DNA of 64,000 nucleotides, from assembly GCF_000422785.1 (NCBI RefSeq), contig NZ_AUGS01000008.1, forward strand, positions 62,001 to 126,000. Direction: 5' to 3'. Every line of letters starts with the position of its first letter. Within the stretch, counting starts at the first letter, position 1. The DNA comes from Pseudovibrio exalbescens DSM 16456 (lineage in GTDB: Bacteria > Pseudomonadota > Alphaproteobacteria > Rhizobiales > Stappiaceae). Of the stretch, positions 54,902-63,773 are shown in pieces. A program made the translations under genes and the position numbers. Below the pieces are notes generated by a model. The model made no database searches and had not been told where the DNA came from. It was given only the letters and a program-made list of their open reading frames with translations.

Positions 54902-56464
54902 TTGCGTAACCGATCACTCTTCGGGCCAAAGGGACTGCGTGGCGTGTTCAGGTCACACCTGATCGCCGTGACCCTCGCCTGTTGCGCGCTCGCTGTATTC
55001 AGCACAGCAGATGCCAGCGCAGAGACACGAACCCTGAAGCTGTACAATACCCATACCAAAGAGCGGGCCGACATTACCTTCAAGCGCAATGGGCGGTATA
55101 TCCGATCTGGCCTCAAGGAACTGAACCATTTCATGCGCGACTGGCGCCGGAATGAGCCCACCGATATGGATCCGGAGCTGTTCGATCTGATTTGGGAAGT
55201 CTACCAAAAAGCCAATACGAACGAATACATTCACGTGGTTTCCGGCTACCGGTCCTTGAAGACGAACAACATGCTGCGCAAGCGCTCCAGTGGTGTGGCC
55301 AAGAAAAGCCAGCACACGCAGGGCCGCGCCATGGACTTCTTTATCCCGGGCGTCAATGTAGCCAAGCTCAGGTCCATCGGTCTGCGCAAGCACATTGGCG
55401 GTGTCGGCTATTATCCACGCTCGAACACACCGTTCGTGCACATGGATACAGGAAGTGTCCGTCATTGGCCGCGCATGACTCGCAGCCAGCTTGCCAGGGT
55501 CTTTCCAGATGGAAAGACCATTCATATTCCAACTGACGGCAAACCATTGAAGGGCTACCAGCTCGCACTGGCGGAAATCAAACGGCGTGACAGTGGTGGC
55601 AGCCGAACGGCCGTGGCAAGTGCACGATCTTCAGGCAGTAGCAGCGGTTCCAATTTCTTTACCCGCCTGTTTACCGGCGGTGATGAAGATGAAGCTGAAA
55701 CAACACCCAGTACCCGGCGCAACAACCCCACGGTTCTGGCGCGAGCCCAGTCGAACGACCCGGTCAGCGTAATTCCAGAGCCGAAACGCGCAACATCAAC
55801 ATCCCAGCCAGAACAACCCACCGCCATTCAATTGGCGGCTGCCTCAATCCCGCCGCCAGTCAAGCCGTCCTTGCGCGATGAAGCGGAGACGGCTGCCGAA
55901 GCCGAGACAGATGCTGCCAACATCATCGCCATTGCACCGCGTGGCAAGCCAGCTGAGCTCATACAAATGGCAAGTGCCCAAGCCCCGACATCGGCCGTGC
56001 CGCATCCTCGGTCTCCGCGTACCGCAGTAGATGCTATTGCCGCATTGGCGGGTGAAGCGCAGCCGGAACGCAAACCTGACAATATTCAACTGGCGGCTTA
56101 TGCACCCACAGGCAACGCACGATCCGATACATCAACCGGGCGTACTGGCTTGAATGCGTTGCTACCGCCGCCCTCTGATTCTGCAGCTCAAACGGCAACA
56201 ATTGCAGGCCACATTCCTGACCCGCTCGCGACTTTTGCCGGGCGACCAGCACCTTCCAGCACACTGATGTTGTCGCAGGACGAAACTGCAAGGAATTGGG
56301 GCCTTGCCTACCTTTACCATCCCAACCAACGGGAAATCGAAGGCCTGACTACCGCAGTCAATTCCATAGTGGCCAACGGGTTCTCAAAGGATATGACACA
56401 ACAACGGCATGACCGTTTCTCTGGTACAGCCGTCACATTTGTGAATCGCATAACTTCGAAATGA
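54902..56464 (+). CDS. DUF882 (M15-like peptidase) exported protein
   Basis: 520 residues from TTG, the only start with a plausible site (AAAGCGAG) before the signal peptide (about 20-42, ending ADASA). DUF882/M15 domain about 45-200 with zinc ligands His138 and Asp145 in QHTQGRAMD and His180 in FVHMDTG, so probably an active metallo-carboxypeptidase on peptidoglycan. The last 300 residues are low-complexity (Ala, Pro, Thr, Glu) and likely a flexible tether. The neighbour is an L,D-transpeptidase, giving a wall-remodelling pair. It ends in a strong terminator. Confidence 0.92.
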   Translation: MRNRSLFGPKGLRGVFRSHLIAVTLACCALAVFSTADASAETRTLKLYNTHTKERADITFKRNGRYIRSGLKELNHFMRDWRRNEPTDMDPELFDLIWEVYQKANTNEYIHVVSGYRSLKTNNMLRKRSSGVAKKSQHTQGRAMDFFIPGVNVAKLRSIGLRKHIGGVGYYPRSNTPFVHMDTGSVRHWPRMTRSQLARVFPDGKTIHIPTDGKPLKGYQLALAEIKRRDSGGSRTAVASARSSGSSSGSNFFTRLFTGGDEDEAETTPSTRRNNPTVLARAQSNDPVSVIPEPKRATSTSQPEQPTAIQLAAASIPPPVKPSLRDEAETAAEAETDAANIIAIAPRGKPAELIQMASAQAPTSAVPHPRSPRTAVDAIAALAGEAQPERKPDNIQLAAYAPTGNARSDTSTGRTGLNALLPPPSDSAAQTATIAGHIPDPLATFAGRPAPSSTLMLSQDETARNWGLAYLYHPNQREIEGLTTAVNSIVANGFSKDMTQQRHDRFSGTAVTFVNRITSK

Positions 56465-56469
56465 TACAA

Positions 56470-56498
56470 AAAACGGCCCCGCAATACGGGGCCGTTTT
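56470..56498. terminator. Bidirectional intrinsic terminator between DUF882 and gapR
   Basis: AAAACGGCCCCG (56470-56481), loop CAATA, CGGGGCCGTTTT (56487-56498). Perfect 12-bp stem with A and T runs on the two sides. Confidence 0.95.
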
Positions 56499-56529
56499 CA
56501 TTTCAGCAAAGCTTGAAGCTTGATTAGAT

Positions 56530-56796
56530 TTATTCAGGATCACCAGATGGTCCCGCCATGCCAAGCGCATGAAGATAGAGGTCCATCACGGCCTCTTCTT
56601 CCTCACGCTCATGCGGCTTGCGCTTGCGCATGGAAACAATCTTCCGCATGACCTTCACATCAAAGCCATTGCCTTTTGCTTCCGCATAGACGTCCTTGAT
56701 GTCGTCTGCGATCACCTTCTTTTCTTCCTCAAGGCGCTCAACGCGCTCTATAAAGGCCCGCAGCTGGTCTGCAGCAACACCTCCAGTGTCAACCAT
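56530..56796 (-). CDS. gapR: GapR, nucleoid-associated protein (DUF2312)
   Basis: 88 residues. [20 protein letters not shown] followed by [20 protein letters not shown] and [20 protein letters not shown] is the DUF2312 signature. GapR forms a dimeric clamp on overtwisted AT-rich DNA ahead of replication and transcription in Caulobacter, aiding topoisomerases. It converges on the DUF882 gene and has a 249-base upstream region to the next gene. It is one of four alphaproteobacterial cell-cycle-linked genes in the window. Confidence 0.93.
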   Translation of the reverse strand: MVDTGGVAADQLRAFIERVERLEEEKKVIADDIKDVYAEAKGNGFDVKVMRKIVSMRKRKPHEREEEEAVMDLYLHALGMAGPSGDPE

Positions 56797-57045
56797 GCAA
56801 GAATCCTCGAATGTTGGTCGCTAAAAAATGATGTGCGTTGTAGCTGCCAGAACTTGGAGGGGGGGTCAACATCAAGGCGGAGTTCATGCACGCGGTACAC
56901 AGGTTGTCCCAGTATCAATGCAAAACACTAAAATATATCGCTGCTCACTCTCCACTTTGCATGCTGCGAAAGATTAGGCATTGAACGATTGCCTAGCCAC
57001 CGATCTTCGTTACCCTTAGGTCAAATCACAATCGGGAAGCGCATC

Positions 57046-57954
57046 GTGAAGGCAAACCACCAAAGCACGCATGTTCCAACAGCTTCGCCTCTACTGTTGC
57101 CCTTCCTCGCGGTGTTGGCAGGCGCGACGGCCATGGGCATTTCACCCATCTTCGTCCGATTGGCGGAAGTCGGCCCTCTGACAAGTGCATTTTGGCGCGT
57201 AGCACTGGCACTGCCCATTATCGCGCTGTGGGCCCGTGCCGAGCGCAACCATCAGGAAGCTGAGCAAGACAACGCGCCGCAGTGGTCGCCCGCGACCTTT
57301 GTTGCTGGTGCGGTTTTCGCTGGTGATTTGATTTGTTGGCACTTGGCCATAATGCACACCACCATCGCAAATGCGACTTTCCTCGCCACGATGGCACCGG
57401 TTTGGGTGCTCCTGATGTCCGGCCTTGTACTGAAAGAGCACGTAACGTTGCGAATGTGGGCAAGTCTCGGGCTTTGCCTTGCTGGTGCAGCGGCTTTGAC
57501 CGGGTCTTCGTTCTCCGCCAATCCAGAGCACCTCTTTGGAGATGCCTTCGGCATCCTGACCTCCGTCTTCTTCGGCAGCTACTTTCTGGCAATGCGCGCA
57601 GCACGCACGAGTGGGATCGGAAGCGGTCTGCTCATGTTTCGAAGTTCACTCATAACAGCAGCTTTGCTTTTCATTGCCGCGTGGCTGATGGAGGGAGACT
57701 TTCTACCCGATACAGTCAAAGGATTGTCGGCATTGATTGCGATTGCACTCTTGTCTCATGCAGGCGGCCAAGGATTGCTGGCCTATGCATTGGGACATCT
57801 GTCCGCCGCCTACTCATCTTTGGTCATTTTTTTGGAAGCAGTCGTCGCCGCCGGCGTGGCATGGATCATTCTATCCGAGACTCTTACCTTATTGCAGATC
57901 GCCGGTGGCGCTATCATCCTTATTGCGGTTCTCCAGGCACGTCCGAACCGCTGA
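57046..57954 (+). CDS. EamA-family (DMT) permease
   Basis: 302 residues from GTG behind GGAAG; a TTG 19 codons upstream is less likely. Ten membrane helices in two EamA halves (first: LLPFLAVLAGATAMGISPIF; second begins near ILTSVFFGSYFLAMRAA). Exports metabolites such as amino acids or vitamins; the substrate is not deducible. Single gene. Its downstream region is one of the longest gene-free stretches in the window. Confidence 0.88.
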   Translation: MKANHQSTHVPTASPLLLPFLAVLAGATAMGISPIFVRLAEVGPLTSAFWRVALALPIIALWARAERNHQEAEQDNAPQWSPATFVAGAVFAGDLICWHLAIMHTTIANATFLATMAPVWVLLMSGLVLKEHVTLRMWASLGLCLAGAAALTGSSFSANPEHLFGDAFGILTSVFFGSYFLAMRAARTSGIGSGLLMFRSSLITAALLFIAAWLMEGDFLPDTVKGLSALIAIALLSHAGGQGLLAYALGHLSAAYSSLVIFLEAVVAAGVAWIILSETLTLLQIAGGAIILIAVLQARPNR

Positions 57955-58732
57955 GTCGGCACACCTGTGCTACGCCGTTAAATTGCAGGCTAGCCCCGTC
58001 AAACTGCAGTGACAAACAAGATATCCCGTGACAAAATCGCGCGTTACGTATTCAACCGCACACAATCCCTAGCATGCCACATTCGCCATGACCGTCTCGC
58101 CACAATTGACAGGCACCGTTGACGTAACGTGCCCCGTAGCACACGCTGTTTTCCCCACTCAAAAATTGTAGAGGAGGAACCTTGGCACCCTCGGAAATAC
58201 CTTTGACATCTTACAAAAGCCACATGTTACTCAAGACTCCTGCAACATCTGAAAACGGCAGCTAACCGGGCGTCCAGCGCAGCTCTTGATTTGCCAACTC
58301 ATCACTAGGAACAAGGCTATGCCTCTGTAAAATCTACATAGCCTCATATATAACAGCGTCGTTTTAGACCAATGCCCGTGCCTAGCCCGCTTTTTTTATC
58401 TTGATCCCAAGACCCGGATCACACCATAAATAGGCTTGCGCCGGGCGGCCAGTTGGCCTCCATGACGCTAATGCCAAGCAGAGTATGCAGTTGATTTTCG
58501 CCTCCTGATTGCAAAGGAAGCCACTCTCCGGAGAGGACTGGACGGCGCGGCTGAAAAGACATTTTCATGCCGTTTTTGTGTGGCCAAAACGGAGCTTCAG
58601 GTTTCTTGATTGCATTGCTGCGTGGGGGCCTGTGTCTGATGCCTTGTTTAAGGGGCGTGATCGCACTCGGTCACATTGACAAGGCGTCTAACAAAAAGCA
58701 TTAAACTGCCGATTGTAGCTGTAAAGATTGTT
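57955..58732. other. Long intergenic region between the EamA gene and DUF1036
   Basis: 778 bases with no convincing gene on either strand. Items seen: a 27-codon frame behind a strong ribosome-binding site (58182-58265, listed separately) and the perfect palindrome CTCTCCGGAGAG (58524-58535). The right end must hold the DUF1036-pyk promoter. No RNA gene recognised. Confidence 0.45.
58182..58265 (+). CDS. Possible 27-residue peptide with strong ribosome-binding site
   Basis: GAGGAGGA lies 3-4 bases before a TTG that opens a 27-codon frame (MAPSEIPLTSYKSHMLLKTP, then 7 more codons). The site is among the best in the window, but the start is TTG, the spacing is short and the peptide matches nothing I know. 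A leader peptide or chance are both possible. Confidence 0.15.
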   Translation: MAPSEIPLTSYKSHMLLKTPATSENGS

Positions 58733-59218
58733 ATGAGACTGTCCAGAAACCAACGTTCATCCGGCCTTGCTCCACGCAAGGCATTCGGCAAAAAAGAACT
58801 GACGGCTGTCCTATTTGGGGCCTTATGCATGCTAAGTGCATCCCCAGCACTCGCTGATCTCCGGTTATGTAACAAGACCGATGACACAGTGAGCATAGCA
58901 ATCGGGTACCGTGATAACGCGGATTGGGTAACCGAAGGCTGGTGGAATCTTTCCAAAAACAGCTGCGAAACACTAATCCCGGGTGATTTACAGTCACGAT
59001 ACTATTACATTTACGCTGCAGAAAACGATAAGATCGGCGAATGGGGCGGACAGGCATTCATGTGTGTCCGTCAGAAGGAGTTCACCATTCGCGGGATCGA
59101 AGACTGCGTTGCACGTGGTTACGAACGCGCAGGCTTTTTTGAAATAGACACAGGCGAACAGAGCAGCTGGACGGTCCAGCTGACTGAACCGACAAAGCAA
59201 GGAACAGGTGGACGATGA
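58733..59218 (+). CDS. DUF1036 exported protein
   Basis: 161 residues from MRLSRNQRSS. Signal peptide up to about residue 44 (VLFGALCMLSASPALA). The mature DUF1036 domain begins DLRLCNKTDDTVSIAIGY, with WVTEGWWNLSKNSCETL and two more cysteines further on, so probably two disulfides. The stop overlaps the pyk start by ATGA, a coupled pair conserved in Hyphomicrobiales. Function unknown; why an exported protein should be coupled to pyruvate kinase is unclear. Confidence 0.9.
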   Translation: MRLSRNQRSSGLAPRKAFGKKELTAVLFGALCMLSASPALADLRLCNKTDDTVSIAIGYRDNADWVTEGWWNLSKNSCETLIPGDLQSRYYYIYAAENDKIGEWGGQAFMCVRQKEFTIRGIEDCVARGYERAGFFEIDTGEQSSWTVQLTEPTKQGTGGR

Positions 59219-60642
59219 AGCGCAATAGACGGGTGAAAATCCTCGCAACCCTCGGCCCGTCCTCTTCTGATAAAGAGACGATCAAAAAGCTTTGGCAGGC
59301 TGGCGCGGACGTGTTCCGCATCAACATGAGCCACTCCAGCCACGAGATCCTCAACAACCTCGTTGGCCGGATCCGTGAAGTGGAGCAGGAAGTCGATCGA
59401 CCCATCGGCATCCTTGCGGACCTTCAGGGTCCGAAACTTCGCGTTGGCACGTTTGAAGGCGACCAAAAGGTTATGCTGGAAAACGGTGCAACCTTCGTAC
59501 TGGACGATGACCCGACACCGGGTGACGTCAACCGTGTACACCTTCCACACCCGGAAATCCTAAGCAGCCTTGAAGCCGGCCATCGCCTGCTGTTGGACGA
59601 CGGCAAGATCCGCTTGCGCGTCACCAAGGCCTCTCCGGATCGCTGTGAAACCACTGTTGAAGTGGGCGGCAAGCTTTCCAACCGCAAGGGCGTCAGTGTT
59701 CCTGACACAGAAATCCCTGTTGGCGCACTGACCGAAAAGGACCGCAAGGACCTTGTGGCCGCTCTGGACGCCGACGTGGACTGGGTTGCCCTGTCCTTCG
59801 TACAACGCCCGGACGACCTTCAAGAAGTTCACAATGTTGCCAAAGGCAAGGTTGGTGTGCTTGCAAAGATCGAAAAGCCGCAGGCTATTGAGCGCCTCAA
59901 CGAGATCATAGAGTTGGCAGACGCCATCATGATTGCACGCGGCGATCTCGGCGTTGAAATGCCGCTGGAACAGGTTCCAGGCCTGCAAAAGCGCATGACT
60001 CGCGCATGCCGTCGGGCTGGCAAGCCTGTTGTTGTGGCAACACAGATGCTGGAAAGCATGATCACGGCGCCAGTACCGACCCGCGCAGAGGTTTCTGACG
60101 TGGCAACGGCGGTATTTGAAGGCGCTGATGCAATCATGCTGTCGGCAGAGTCTGCAGCTGGCGAATTCCCGGTTGAAGCAGTGTCAACGATGGACCGCAT
60201 TGCTCAGGAAGTTGAAAAGGACGATCTGTACCGCGGCATCATTCACGCGCAGCGGACCGAACCAGAAGCCACCGGTGCTGATGCAATCACCGCAGCTGCA
60301 AGCCAGGTTGCCGAAACACTCGATTTGGCTGCAATCGTCTGCTACACGGCGTCCGGCGGCACAGCCCTGCGCGCTTCCCGTGAGCGCCCGGAAAAGCCGA
60401 TCATTGCCTTCTCGCCGGATATCCGGATCGTTCGTCGTATGACCATTGGCTGGGGCCTGCACTGTGTGGCAAACCTCGACGCCAACAACGAAGACGCAAT
60501 GGTTGAACGGGCTTGCCAATTGGCACGTCAGGAAGGCGTAGCGCAGGAAGGTCAGCGGATTATCGTTTCCGCAGGTGTACCATTCGGCACACCAGGATCA
60601 ACCAATATGCTGCGCATCGCTACCATCGGCGAAGACAACTAA
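59215..60642 (+). CDS. pyk: Pyruvate kinase
   Basis: 475 residues. N-terminal KILATLGPSSSDKETIKKLW, substrate-binding RINMSHSSHE, metal and phosphate site IMIARGDLGVEMPLEQVPGL (about 240-259), and KPVVVATQMLESMI all match. It converts phosphoenolpyruvate and ADP to pyruvate and ATP. It is translationally coupled to DUF1036 and followed by a strong terminator. With tkt, gap and pgk it is the fourth central-carbon enzyme in the window, 42 kb from that cluster. Confidence 0.98.
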   Translation: MKRNRRVKILATLGPSSSDKETIKKLWQAGADVFRINMSHSSHEILNNLVGRIREVEQEVDRPIGILADLQGPKLRVGTFEGDQKVMLENGATFVLDDDPTPGDVNRVHLPHPEILSSLEAGHRLLLDDGKIRLRVTKASPDRCETTVEVGGKLSNRKGVSVPDTEIPVGALTEKDRKDLVAALDADVDWVALSFVQRPDDLQEVHNVAKGKVGVLAKIEKPQAIERLNEIIELADAIMIARGDLGVEMPLEQVPGLQKRMTRACRRAGKPVVVATQMLESMITAPVPTRAEVSDVATAVFEGADAIMLSAESAAGEFPVEAVSTMDRIAQEVEKDDLYRGIIHAQRTEPEATGADAITAAASQVAETLDLAAIVCYTASGGTALRASRERPEKPIIAFSPDIRIVRRMTIGWGLHCVANLDANNEDAMVERACQLARQEGVAQEGQRIIVSAGVPFGTPGSTNMLRIATIGEDN

Positions 60643-60681
60643 AAATTTTTTGGGCTAAATTTTAATCGGTTTAGGTCAAAG

Positions 60682-60712
60682 AAAAGCCCGCGGTTCTGCC
60701 GCGGGCTTTTTC
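60682..60712 (+). terminator. Intrinsic terminator after pyk
   Basis: AAAAGCCCGCGG (60682-60693), loop TTCTG, CCGCGGGCTTTT (60699-60710), then T. Confidence 0.95.
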
Positions 60713-60889
60713 TGGTTCGCGTCAGACGCCGCAAGCTATTACGTATTTAAACGTAACTCCTGTACCACGCGCTCTGCGAACCCGTTTTACATGGACGCGA
60801 TCCTGGTCCTGTTCTCTTTGATAAGGCAATCATCGCTGGTCAACGAGCGCTCCAGTCGCCTCATGGCTTGCTACAGCGCTGCGTTCATC

Positions 60890-61678
60890 CTACACCTCAT
60901 CATCACCCAGTTCAGCCTCTATCTCACTCACAGCCTCCTGAGCGCTATCCAGCATCGGATAGATATCGAGAACCCTCTGATAAACTTCAAGCGCTTGCTC
61001 ATTTTGATCCATGCGGCGCAAGATCATTGCCAGCCCGGACATAGCCGCGTAATGGCGCGGCTCCAACCTCAGTACCTGCTCAATGTCGGATATGGAGCGC
61101 CCGAATTCTTCCTGCAGATAGTACACGGTGGCCCGACGGTTCCAGCCTTCAGCATAATTGGGCTTGAGGCGAACCACGGCATCGAGAAGGTCGAGGGCGA
61201 GTGAGTAATCTTCATGACGCATCGCCTCTCCAGCGCGCTGCATCAACAAATCAACAGTGTGGCTTCCAGAGAGCAACATAAGTTGCTGAATGCGGGCAGC
61301 CAAGGCACGGGCTTCAATTGGCGTCTCCGCTTTGCCAAGATCACCGAACAAGCGATCTACCACACCGCTGTGAGCATGCGGCTCGGCGTCTGAATCGCGC
61401 CCACCATCTCCGTGATAGGCATCATTTTCCGGAAAGCCATCTGGTTCTGGGAAACTTTCCAAATCATCCAGAGAGGGCGGCTCAAGATCGGGATCGGCCA
61501 TTTGCACCGAATGCCCCAGCCTCTCACCTGTTGCCAGCAACGGCCAGCCGAGGGCGGCAATCACGACATGATTCTCCGTCCGGTTATCAACCACCTGATC
61601 AAAGGCAGCCACCCCGACCGAACCTGACATGAATACACCGGCCACAAGAGCGGCACCAGAAAACGCAAAAAACCGCAT
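60890..61678 (-). CDS. Exported TPR protein
   Basis: 262 residues from the ATG giving MRFFAFSGAALVAG; a GTG five codons earlier is possible. Signal peptide about 1-25. An acidic linker (about 60-105, many Asp, Glu, Pro) precedes three tetratricopeptide repeats (about 150-250, for example YAEGWNRRATVYYLQEEFGR and HYAAMSGLAMILRRMDQNEQ). Periplasmic scaffold of unknown partner. Upstream of it on the same strand lies rpmJ. Confidence 0.87.
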   Translation of the reverse strand: MRFFAFSGAALVAGVFMSGSVGVAAFDQVVDNRTENHVVIAALGWPLLATGERLGHSVQMADPDLEPPSLDDLESFPEPDGFPENDAYHGDGGRDSDAEPHAHSGVVDRLFGDLGKAETPIEARALAARIQQLMLLSGSHTVDLLMQRAGEAMRHEDYSLALDLLDAVVRLKPNYAEGWNRRATVYYLQEEFGRSISDIEQVLRLEPRHYAAMSGLAMILRRMDQNEQALEVYQRVLDIYPMLDSAQEAVSEIEAELGDDEV

Positions 61679-61750
61679 TTCAGGAGCGTACACTCCCGAA
61701 ATGCGGCAATCAACTCTAAGAATTGGTATGAGGCTGGGCCTCAGATCACC

Positions 61751-61876
61751 TTAACCCTGACGCGCTTTAAAACGTGGGTTCTTCTTGTTGATGATGTAAA
61801 CACGGCCACGACGGCGCACCATGCGGTTTTCACGATGACGGCCTGCGAGTGCCTTGAGAGAATTCTTGATCTTCAT
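61751..61876 (-). CDS. rpmJ: 50S ribosomal protein L36, type B (zinc-free)
   Basis: 41 residues from [20 protein letters not shown] behind GGACAGG; the frame opens 20 codons earlier without a site. It ends [13 protein letters not shown]. The protein lacks the zinc-binding cysteines of type A L36. L36 packs into the large subunit near the peptidyl-transferase centre. Confidence 0.96.
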   Translation of the reverse strand: MKIKNSLKALAGRHRENRMVRRRGRVYIINKKNPRFKARQG

Positions 61877-62070
61877 TGTCCTGTCCCCGGTCGGGATATT
61901 GCCTTTTCGGGATCCTGACCTAGCATGATCCGCCAACGAAAAAAGGCGTAAGAACGCCTTTGGTGAAAACCCTTAAAGACATCCGCGCTGAGTCTCAAGC
62001 ACTTGAGCTGCGCAGGTAATGACTTTTCAGGCAAATTCGCTGAAATTGATCAAACAACCTCGGCGAAGAA

Positions 62071-62145
<75 letters not shown>

Positions 62146-62280
62146 TAAACTTCTTTGAACCTGCAAGAGGTTCGCCCCCACAGCGTGTTCGCTGCGGTGG
62201 AAAGCCATATAAGAGGAATCTGAGAGCCGTGCAAGGTCTAATTTCAATTTCTGGCTTCATTTCCACACGGGTGGGGAAAA

Positions 62281-62640
62281 TTAGGCAGCCAGCATCCGCT
62301 CCACTTCCTGTACCAGGTCGCGCAAATGAAACGGCTTGGATAACACCTTGGCATCTTTAGGAGCTTTGGAATCTGGGTTGAGCGCAACCGCAGCAAAACC
62401 GGTAATGAACATGACTTTCAGGTCCGGATCCAACTGGGTTGCCTTGCGCGCCAGTTCAATACCATCCATCTCAGGCATCACGATATCCGTGAGCAACAAC
62501 GCAAACGGCTCCTCTCGGATGCGCTCATAAGCGCTCACTCCGTTATCGAAGGACACGACATCATGTCCGGCCTTTTCCAGCGCCTTTGCCAAAAACCGAC
62601 GCATATCGTTATCATCTTCTGCAAGCAGGATTCGTGACAT
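62281..62640 (-). CDS. cpdR: CpdR, single-domain response regulator for ClpXP
   Basis: 119 residues from MSRILLAEDDNDM; the frame opens 15 codons earlier without a ribosome-binding site. Receiver domain only, with the acidic pair AEDD, phospho-acceptor Asp52 in LLLTDIVMPEMDG, and the Lys in VLSKPFHLRDL. Unphosphorylated CpdR primes ClpXP for substrates including CtrA in Caulobacter and Sinorhizobium. The C-terminus is Leu-Ala-Ala, resembling ClpX-recognised tails. It diverges from an N-formylglutamate amidohydrolase gene, the usual rhizobial neighbour of cpdR. Confidence 0.9.
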   Translation of the reverse strand: MSRILLAEDDNDMRRFLAKALEKAGHDVVSFDNGVSAYERIREEPFALLLTDIVMPEMDGIELARKATQLDPDLKVMFITGFAAVALNPDSKAPKDAKVLSKPFHLRDLVQEVERMLAA

Positions 62641-62861
62641 GGGTGTCAACCGTTTCGCTCCAAGACCACTCTCGCAACCAACCAATAGCTATATATTGGC
62701 GGCTCTCACGTTAAATTAGTATACCATGTTGCTGTGCCAGATCGGAAAACTGTGTGCAGCGATCGACTGGACCTTCGGGTGAGGACACTACATAGTCTGT
62801 ACCTGCAAAATCAATAGAGTAAGGAGCCCGAAGCTTGGGAGAGATTTTTAGGGACCACCAC

Positions 62862-63773
62862 ATGCGGCTCATTGCTGGGTACAGTGAACCGCCCACCGAG
62901 ACGGGTGATGTCGCGCCCTTTTCAGTTGAGAACGCTTTGAACCCCAAGGTTCCTTTCGTTTTCAACTCTCCCCATTCCGGTAGATTCTACCCAATTGATT
63001 TCATTGAGTCTTCACGCCTCGATCAGAAAGAAATCCGCAGTTCTGAAGACGCCTTTGTCGACCATTTGTATCGCAGCGCCGTCGAGTTTGGCGCTCCATT
63101 CATAACGGCTCATTTTCCGCGTGTTTATCTGGATGTAAATCGAGAGCCGTTCGAACTGGACCCCAAAATGTTTGAGGGCCGCCTCCCCAGCTATGTAAAT
63201 ACTCGTTCCTTGAGGGTAGCAGGAGGACTTGGGACAATTGCGCGCATAGTAAACGAAAACAAGGAAATCTACCGCCATCGCCTTTCCGTTGAAGAAGGGC
63301 TGAAACGCATAGAAGATTTGTATCGCCCCTATCATATGGCCATTCGCAGTACCCTTGCTCGCGTGCGCGAATTATTCGGCGTTGCGGTTTTGATCGATTG
63401 CCATTCCATGCCCTCCACGACCCAATCTCGAGGTGCACCCATACATTCGGATTTCATCCTGGGGGATCGTTTTGGCACCAGTTGCAATCCGGCCATTACA
63501 AATGCCGCTGCCGACCTTCTGACCGATCTTGGGTTTTCTGTCGGGCGCAATTTACCCTACGCTGGCGGCTTCATAACCGAGCACTATGGGCGCCCGGAGA
63601 AGAACATTCATGCCCTGCAAATAGAGATCAACCGAGCGCTTTACATGGACGAGAAAGCGCATGTGCCCAGCGAACAGTTTCCTTTGGTCCGCCGTGTTCT
63701 CACTCGCTTTATCGGCCAGCTGACCAGCATTGACTTGGGGCACACCGGATCTCAACCCCTCGCGGCTGAATAA
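62862..63773 (+). CDS. N-formylglutamate amidohydrolase
   Basis: 303 residues from the ATG behind AGGGA; a TTG nine codons earlier is possible. Family motifs: VFNSPHSGRFYP (about 33-44), SEDAFVDHLY (about 60-69), PRVYLDVNREPFELDP (about 82-97), DCHSMPSTTQSRGAP (about 184-198). It releases formate from N-formyl-L-glutamate, the last step of one histidine-degradation route. No other hut gene is present here. Confidence 0.9.
   Translation: MRLIAGYSEPPTETGDVAPFSVENALNPKVPFVFNSPHSGRFYPIDFIESSRLDQKEIRSSEDAFVDHLYRSAVEFGAPFITAHFPRVYLDVNREPFELDPKMFEGRLPSYVNTRSLRVAGGLGTIARIVNENKEIYRHRLSVEEGLKRIEDLYRPYHMAIRSTLARVRELFGVAVLIDCHSMPSTTQSRGAPIHSDFILGDRFGTSCNPAITNAAADLLTDLGFSVGRNLPYAGGFITEHYGRPEKNIHALQIEINRALYMDEKAHVPSEQFPLVRRVLTRFIGQLTSIDLGHTGSQPLAAE

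Noticed and set aside
58524-58535. Palindrome CTCTCCGGAGAG as an operator or attachment site
   Set aside because: Isolated, with no promoter element, repeat or integrase gene nearby; tRNA-Val is 3.5 kb away and intact.
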